A DNA stretch of 64,000 nucleotides from Kryptolebias marmoratus (Eukaryota; Chordata; Actinopteri; Cyprinodontiformes; Rivulidae). A program made the translations under genes and the position numbers. The notes beneath the pieces were generated by a model, which saw only the letters and a program-made list of their open reading frames with translations, ran no database searches and was not told the DNA's origin. Numbering within the stretch: the first letter of the stretch is position 1; each line of letters begins with the position of its first letter. This document shows, one piece after another, positions 58,061 through 64,000 of the stretch. The DNA lies in NCBI RefSeq assembly GCF_001649575.2, contig NC_051436.1, positions 7,961,043-8,025,042 of the forward strand, given 5' to 3'.

Positions 58061-59473
58061 GTGATAATCACCTGTTGGCCATAAAATCTCATCAAGCAGC
58101 GGGAAAGAGTCCAAAACTAGGTCTTTTTATTTATTTTTTTGTTTGTTTTTTCTTATCAAGTTGTAAATAAATCATCACCCAAATACATACGAATTATCAT
58201 TGTACCATAAACAATATGTAATGTTACCATCACACTATGATTTAAAATAAATTAGGATGAACATCTTTCCCACTGGCTGTCTTCTCCATGTTAATATGGG
58301 AAGAGCCTGTCAGATCAGAACACGATGAATTTGTTTCCAGATCTAATGAGTGTGCCTTTTATGGGTTTTACTGATTTTATTTTATTTTATTTTTTTCACT
58401 GCAGCTGAATGCTTGGTAAATATTGCATTCTTTAAAGTCTGAGGACTGTGCTCATTCTATTTGTGTGATCACTTATTCTGTTCTTCACTCAGATCAAGGA
58501 TTCAGACCTAACCTCTACCCCAACAACCTCATTTACTCAAGTAGGGCTAGATAAGAGCTGATGAAGTGGTGGCCATTTTCATGTAACAGAGACAAAATAG
58601 GGAACCTGCTCACATGCTATCATGGACTGGATTAACAAGTGTACTGGCTCTAAAAAGAAAAAAAGGATGAATTTTACTTCAACAAGCAGAAGTATAACCA
58701 ACAGTTGTTCAAATAGGCCCTGGAATACAGTGGATTTGTAAGACAAAATTATCATACTAACTTTCGTCTCTAAAGAACAAACTTATTTTGTATTAAAAGT
58801 TAACCAAAACTTTGAGCATAGCAACTTTTGTACTTTTATTGTACACCTTTGCATACTTGTCTTTAAAGATTTGGATAGGTGATGTGTGACCGGCTGATAT
58901 CGCTTTGTGCTGAAACACTTTCAACTTCGTAAACAGAGAATGCCAGCTACTCGTAAAAGGGTTTCATTTTCATTGGCAGCTCCCTGAAACTTGCCTGTGC
59001 TGATTAGTCATAATCACCTCCAACCACACAAAGGAGAATAAATGGCAAAAGCTCCTTACTGCATCTCTTCCATTCTGTCTGTAGCAACCAGCCATCTAAT
59101 CCAATTATGGTCACACGCTGCTCAAGGAATCTCGCCTGAAATCAGCCTTTGTTGTTCCATCCTTATGAGAGCGGCATTGACTCAGTCATTGCTGGGACCG
59201 GTTGGATGAGTCCTTTTGTTAGATTGCAATAATGGCATTATCAGCATTATTCAATGCGGACATTATTAATTTAGTTAATGGCACAAACAGCATAAAACAC
59301 TGGCTAATAAGTAAAGAGACAGTTTGAAAAGGTGTTTACTATTGTAGGCTTGGTCTTCTTAATGATGCAAAAAACAATTAAGTGTTGGGCACTGAGCCAT
59401 CATATTACTACAATTCCTTATTTTTTTATTTAACATTATTGATGACTTAGAATAGTCTTCAGTCATGACAAAG
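58061..59473. other. Non-coding DNA with a possible conserved block
   Basis: 59060-59300 is repeat-free with a balanced composition and is a candidate conserved non-coding element. The rest is AT-rich and featureless. Confidence 0.3.
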
Positions 59474-59703
59474 TATGGGTGTAACAGTGCACCTAAGTCC
59501 CAGTTTGGTCTTTTTTATTCAGTATTAGGGTCATGGTTTGGTACGACAGGAAAAAGCAACAAATTGCTGTTTTTTTTTTTCATTTTTAACAGACAATTCA
59601 ATACATATCTTAATATACTACGATACAGTTCACCCCTCAGTCACAGTACCAAATGTCTGTACTGTGACAGTTCAAGAAAGATATGTCTACCATTACACCC
59701 ATA
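59474..59703. mobile_element. Small MITE with TATGGGTGTAA inverted repeats
   Basis: TATGGGTGTAA (59474-59484) is exactly complementary to TTACACCCATA (59693-59703), bounding 230 bp. The interior contains 'CTTAATATACTACGATAC' and 'TTCACCCCTCAGTCAC' blocks that recur just downstream. No protein is encoded. Confidence 0.65.
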
Positions 59704-59759
59704 AGATATAGTTTTACCTGTAGCAATACAGACAAAATATATACTGCCAGCTGTATATA

Positions 59760-59890
59760 ATAGGGTTGTGCACACTGGTTTGTGTCCAATACACCATGCA
59801 TCTTAATATACTGCCAATGATCCAATACATTAAAGATAAACCAATATAACAGGATACGATTCACCCCTCAGTCACGATGCTGTATAATTC
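59760..59890. repeat. Partial second copy of the small MITE
   Basis: 'CTTAATATACTGCCAATGATCC' and 'ATACGATTCACCCCTCAGTCAC' repeat the interior of the preceding element in the same orientation. 'GGGTTGTGCACACTGG' at 59763 resembles its left end. Confidence 0.55.
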
Positions 59891-61789
59891 AACATGAATT
59901 TTATGTCAGCTCATTGTGATTCATTATGATGCACTCCAACAAAAGAAAGGAATGATCCTATGCAATCTGTTACGTAGGCTCATCATTAAGTGTTAGCTGT
60001 GAGCCAGATGTAATGAAGGTGTGCTTAAAATATGAGACGAGGCCTGTTTGTAAAAGATTATTTATAAACCATTTAGAGCCATCATTTTGAGAAAATGCTC
60101 AATTTGGACAGTGTTTGTGTATTCTGAAGCCATAAGCTTGCAGTTTGAGGAGACAGGTGCTGCAGCATCATAATCCTAGGAGGGACAAGAAACAAAACAT
60201 CAGATAGTTTATTGTTCAACCTAAAAAATGCAGGTCTAATTTTTTTCTCACGCAATGTATAGTGTCAGGGATGAGTGTCAGCTGCTACCCAACCAAATTT
60301 TAGCTAAAAAAAATCTGCCCATTGGTTCATGATCTTTTGCTTTAACACTCTTCTTTCCCAACTTGAAAGTCTAATGGTATATTTAGAAATACTTTTGCGC
60401 TCTCTCAGTATCCCCCCCCCTCATTCAAGATGTACTAAATCTGGCTCCCTCGTCTGATATTTATTCAACCTATACAGCTGAGCCTGTGGAATGCAGCATC
60501 ACTTTTTTCTTTTCTTTTTATTCTTTAAAATGCTAAGGTGATTTTTTTTTTCATAGTGTGATTTCTTTCTAATTGATTTGCATTTAATAGAGCTGCATGA
60601 CTTCAGGAAAACATCCAACAAATCACAATATTGTTGAAAATAGTGATGACGATGAGTTACAAAATATTTTCATCTCTCTTCTATTGTATTGAGGCTCCCA
60701 TTTTTTTTTTCTTTGTTTTTCCATTTGGCCACCATTTTCTAAATCGGTGAAAAGACCACATACAATATTGGCATGGAAAGCTTGAATGCATGGCCCTTGA
60801 AATATAATAACCTACCTTGTATTGCTGTCCTTTGCAGTATTGATCATATTGTGATGAGAAAAACATTTTGATTTATTGACCAACCCAAATTTATAATCAA
60901 CAACGTGCTGGCTTACTGTGTTAAAGCAAAGTACTTTCATGGGGAAAAAAAAAATTAATCCCAGATTTTTGAACAATTGCTTGTGTTTAACATAAAAAAA
61001 TCAAGTGTACATTTTCAGAATCCTCACATTTCTAAGTGATTTTCTGCCCTTTTCACAAAAATGTGTCATTCTGACGCACACTGAAACATTTTACTGTAAG
61101 TAAAACTGCTGTTTCTCTTCCAGGCGTCTTTATGCAATGTATTCTTTTTCCTTTGGAGGAAAATTTCTGTCTTCTCAAAGCTGAATGTTAGTTAATTATT
61201 TTTGTTATCTTTCACTATGGCTGGAGGCTCTATCAAACTTATATGCATGCAGTACAGATAAGAGCTTATTGGCAGAGCGAAGCGGGCGATTTTTAATCAT
61301 AAATATGGGCAGCTCTGCTCATCAAAGTATCACTGTCTGTAGTCAGTGTGATCTTTCCAAATTCTCGCTGCTTCATAGTTTTACGCCTTTGCTAATTTTC
61401 TGCAACTTTTTTTCTTTTTCCTGTCCTGTCTTGCCTAAAATTTGTGCTAATCCAAGCACTGTACTGATTGTAAAAGTGGCTCCTGGAAATAATGGGCATA
61501 ATGTAGAACAACTGGTTTTGTGCAGAATTGTCATAGCATAACCAGGAAGTATTTGACTTAACACATGAAAATGACTGAAGTTTTTTAAAAGCTTTCAAGT
61601 TAATTATTGCTGGACTTTCTTAAAGATTATTTTGTTTTGATGGACATAGATTAATAACTTCAAAACAACAAATGATAAATTATTCATTTATCATTAAACT
61701 TTTAAGTAGAAATACATAACTCTAATGCTCCTTTCTTTGTGTCTGCTTTCTTCTCTAATAAAGCCAACATCCAGTTTGATGATGAAATT
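59891..61789. other. Unannotated non-coding DNA
   Basis: A nine-base C run is at about 60411-60420 and T-rich tracts occur near 60542-60552. The 118-codon frame at 61185-61541 has no recognised domain. No gene is supported. Confidence 0.4.
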
Positions 61790-61870
61790 CAAAACACTTC
61801 ATACTGAGATTGGTCAAAGAGATATCTACAACAGGTAAGACACTACTTTAAATGATTTGAACTGTTCATT
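61790..61870 (+). repeat. Dispersed repeat family B, copy 5 (partial)
   Basis: 'TTGGTCAAAGAGATATCTACAACAGG' runs directly into 'TAAGACACTACTTT', matching the core of family B. Confidence 0.5.
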
Positions 61871-63635
61871 TATTTATAGAAATGATCTTTTCAAAGTAAT
61901 TACTGCTTTTCTGTCCTAATGTTGTTATTCTGACAGTTACCAGTTGCAATTGAACATCTTTTTTATCTGATTATTCCTTCTGTGAACTGTTTTAAACTTG
62001 GTCATTATTTCTCTTGACTTGCATGGCTTGTGTGCAGTGTATCTTGTTTTTTTTTTTCTTTCTTTCTTTTTATTAGACATTTTGCACAGTGCCACATTCA
62101 GAGATGGGCATTCTTTGTGCAATCTAATGATTTTGATTACAGGCCTCTGCTAAAAATATCCATAAATAGATTTTCTGTCCAGTGTACCACTTTGGATACA
62201 AAACTATATTTTGCCTGCCATGTATGCTTACCGACTCTTGCCACTGCTTCTGTGCATAAAGCCCAAGATCCCATAGCAATTTCAGCTTTTCCTTGCCATA
62301 AAACAGACAATTTGTGGTAACAGCTACATACAGATATTTCTTGAAAAACATTTTTATTTCAGAAAGAACTAACAGCTGCAGTGTAGCTCATATTGTTCTC
62401 TGGGTATAGACTCTGAATGGGAAAGGAGTATTTTTCTGTTATGTCTTTAAAAATTAAAACAGCATTTCATTTCTTCCCTGCCTGCATTTCTTACCAGTAG
62501 CACTTATTTATCTCGACCCTTATGGGGACAGGCCTCTAATCTTGTCATCCGTTACACTAAAAGAATAAAAAAAGATGCCTAACACCCATGTACTGTGTTA
62601 AATGCCTTCTTTTAGGTCACCTAAATCAGTATAGTACTTCTGAGTATGTACTACATCAAACAAATGTGTATATAATACATATTTATACTTATTACTTTAA
62701 GTCAAGGAAAAATGTTGAGAGAAAGTAGAAGGCACAGTCTGTGTTCCACTGTTAGTTATTACTGGTGTAATTATTTCAATAATTTCAACAAAATATTTTA
62801 ATTGGATATTGTTGTGGAACTGCTGGATTTTTCACCAGTCAGCATGGTTGGTAATCAGTTTGGAGAAAGGAACACCAAGAGCCAATTCACATAGAATTAT
62901 ATGTTGAAGACTGATTACAGGTCTACTTTGATTATTGCAACAATTATGTTCTTCATGTTTTAGGTTTGAGAGTTAAAAGGCTTAACCTTTTTTTAAATTT
63001 AGTAATCCAAAGAGAATAAAAGATGGCATGTTTCTGCTTTGTGGCAGACTGGTCAGGTGTGTAACTCTATGTACATGTTGGTATGAAAGTAAAAGTTTGG
63101 TTGGGTGTGTTTTCTTTCATCTGCGCTGATGGCATTAAATGAGCTGTGTTAAGAGATGCAGAGGCTTTTTCTTGGCTTGGTATGTGTACAGCGTTATTGT
63201 TGTCTTGCCAGCTGTCATTACTTTTGTTGACTATAGTGCTCACAGCCTGTCGGCTTTTACTGAAGGTGACAGCTCGTGTCCCAGTTCGCTCCCCATTCTG
63301 TGCTGATATGTTTCATTTGCAATTAGTATGTTGGCCAAGGAACGTGATTTAAAGACTGTCCATGGCAATATTTCTCCTTTTGATGCTGAACTGCAGTCTA
63401 TATCAGCTGCAACCCCACACACAGTCCTTTATTAACAGGGAAGGCTCTATCCCACTGTTTTCCAGTCTTGTATACTGAAATGCTCCCTGCTTGTACATAT
63501 GTGCACACATGCAATGAATTATCTGCCAAATTTATTACCAACACTGTTCAATAACTTTGTCCTTTCCATTAAAAATTAGCAACCACTTTGTACGGAGTTA
63601 TGTTTGTGCCATATAGCTGAGTGCACAGTGAAGCT
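61871..63635. other. Unannotated non-coding DNA
   Basis: 62130-62350 is repeat-free and less AT-rich, a weak candidate conserved block. No gene, RNA or mobile element was recognised. Confidence 0.35.
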
Positions 63636-63653
63636 GGTGTGTGTGTGTGTGTG
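63636..63653. repeat. (GT)n microsatellite
   Basis: About nine pure GT units. Confidence 0.85.
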
Positions 63654-63796
63654 CTCATATTGATCTGAGCAAACAATGTATCATATGTGCACTCAGCTCT
63701 CACACACACTTGCTCAACATTTTTGTGCGCTCATCTTAGTGTCTTTGCTCGCTTGAGTTGGCACACTGTATGGCAAGCCATTTTAACATTTAACTC

Positions 63797-64000
63797 TTCA
63801 GAGTCGACGGACGCGCCGGTGCGTCCAAGTCACATGACCGGTTTAAAACGCTCTAGCGGGAAAGATCCGCCCTCTCACACACTTCATTTTAATCTGTCTC
63901 GAAAGTCCAGACTTCAAGNCTTTACACCAGTTTTTAAATCATCTCGATAGGCCAAGGAAAACCAGAGTTATGAGAAATTATTCCCGACACATATATTTTT
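63797..64000. repeat. CpG-rich repeat entering at the right edge, possibly a DNA transposon end
   Basis: An abrupt change to CpG-rich sequence ('GTCGACGGACGCGCCGGTGCGTCC', about 63802-63826) follows TTTAACTCTTCAGAG. The block includes a small palindrome around GGACGC / GCGTCC and an N at 63919. Such text resembles the terminal part of an interspersed element starting at a TTAA-like site, but the other end is outside the window. Confidence 0.35.

Noticed and set aside
61185..61541. 118-codon plus-strand open frame
   Set aside because: No recognisable domain, and composition is like the surrounding non-coding DNA.
1..64000. CRISPR array, prokaryotic operon, tRNA or rRNA gene
   Set aside because: No regularly spaced direct repeats, ribosome-binding patterns or tRNA A/B box pairs were found; all evidence is for vertebrate non-coding DNA.

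Overview
The window looks like intergenic or intronic DNA from a teleost fish. It is AT-rich, has simple repeats and two single-N gaps (32137 and 63919), and contains no convincing host protein-coding exon. The transposon set points to a ray-finned fish: a BEL/Pao LTR retrotransposon, a Tc1/mariner element with long terminal inverted repeats, a CR1/L2-type LINE with a GAATT-type tail, hAT-like MITEs, and several short interspersed families in many diverged copies. I cannot name the species.

Layout. Positions 1-22130 are mostly non-coding sequence with simple repeats, fragments of three unnamed dispersed repeat families (called A, B and C here), two hAT-like MITEs (8705-9014, 9869-10210) and a compact 21-bp hairpin at 1311-1360. 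A nearly full-length but decayed Tc1-like transposon with TA target sites lies at 22131-23340, with transposase remnants on the minus strand. A degenerate ~23-bp tandem repeat follows (25863-26063), then a MITE (27371-27719), a 5'-truncated internally deleted LINE (28080-30662), and a MITE directly behind the LINE tail (30677-31117).

The centrepiece is a young BEL/Pao element at 35586-42880, flanked by a 5-bp direct repeat CTTGG. Its LTRs (355 and 348 bp) differ by two substitutions and one 7-bp indel. It encodes in order a Gag-like region, zinc knuckles, an aspartic protease, reverse transcriptase, RNase H, integrase and the C-terminal domain usual for the superfamily. The reading frame is broken twice (about 40276-40285 and 42103-42107), so this copy looks non-autonomous despite its youth. 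A primer-binding-site-like motif lies about 280 bp beyond the end of the 5' LTR as defined by the 3' copy, which normal reverse transcription does not easily explain.

The right third (42886-64000) is again repeat-littered non-coding DNA. It holds a local direct duplication (45800-46870), a candidate spliced non-coding exon (47993-48076), a palindrome-bearing repeat (50715-51067), an RTE-like LINE scrap (52055-52225), more family A copies, a small TIR element (59474-59703), and a CpG-rich repeat entering at the right edge. Several relatively GC-rich, repeat-free blocks are plausible conserved non-coding elements, but only a cross-species alignment could show this.
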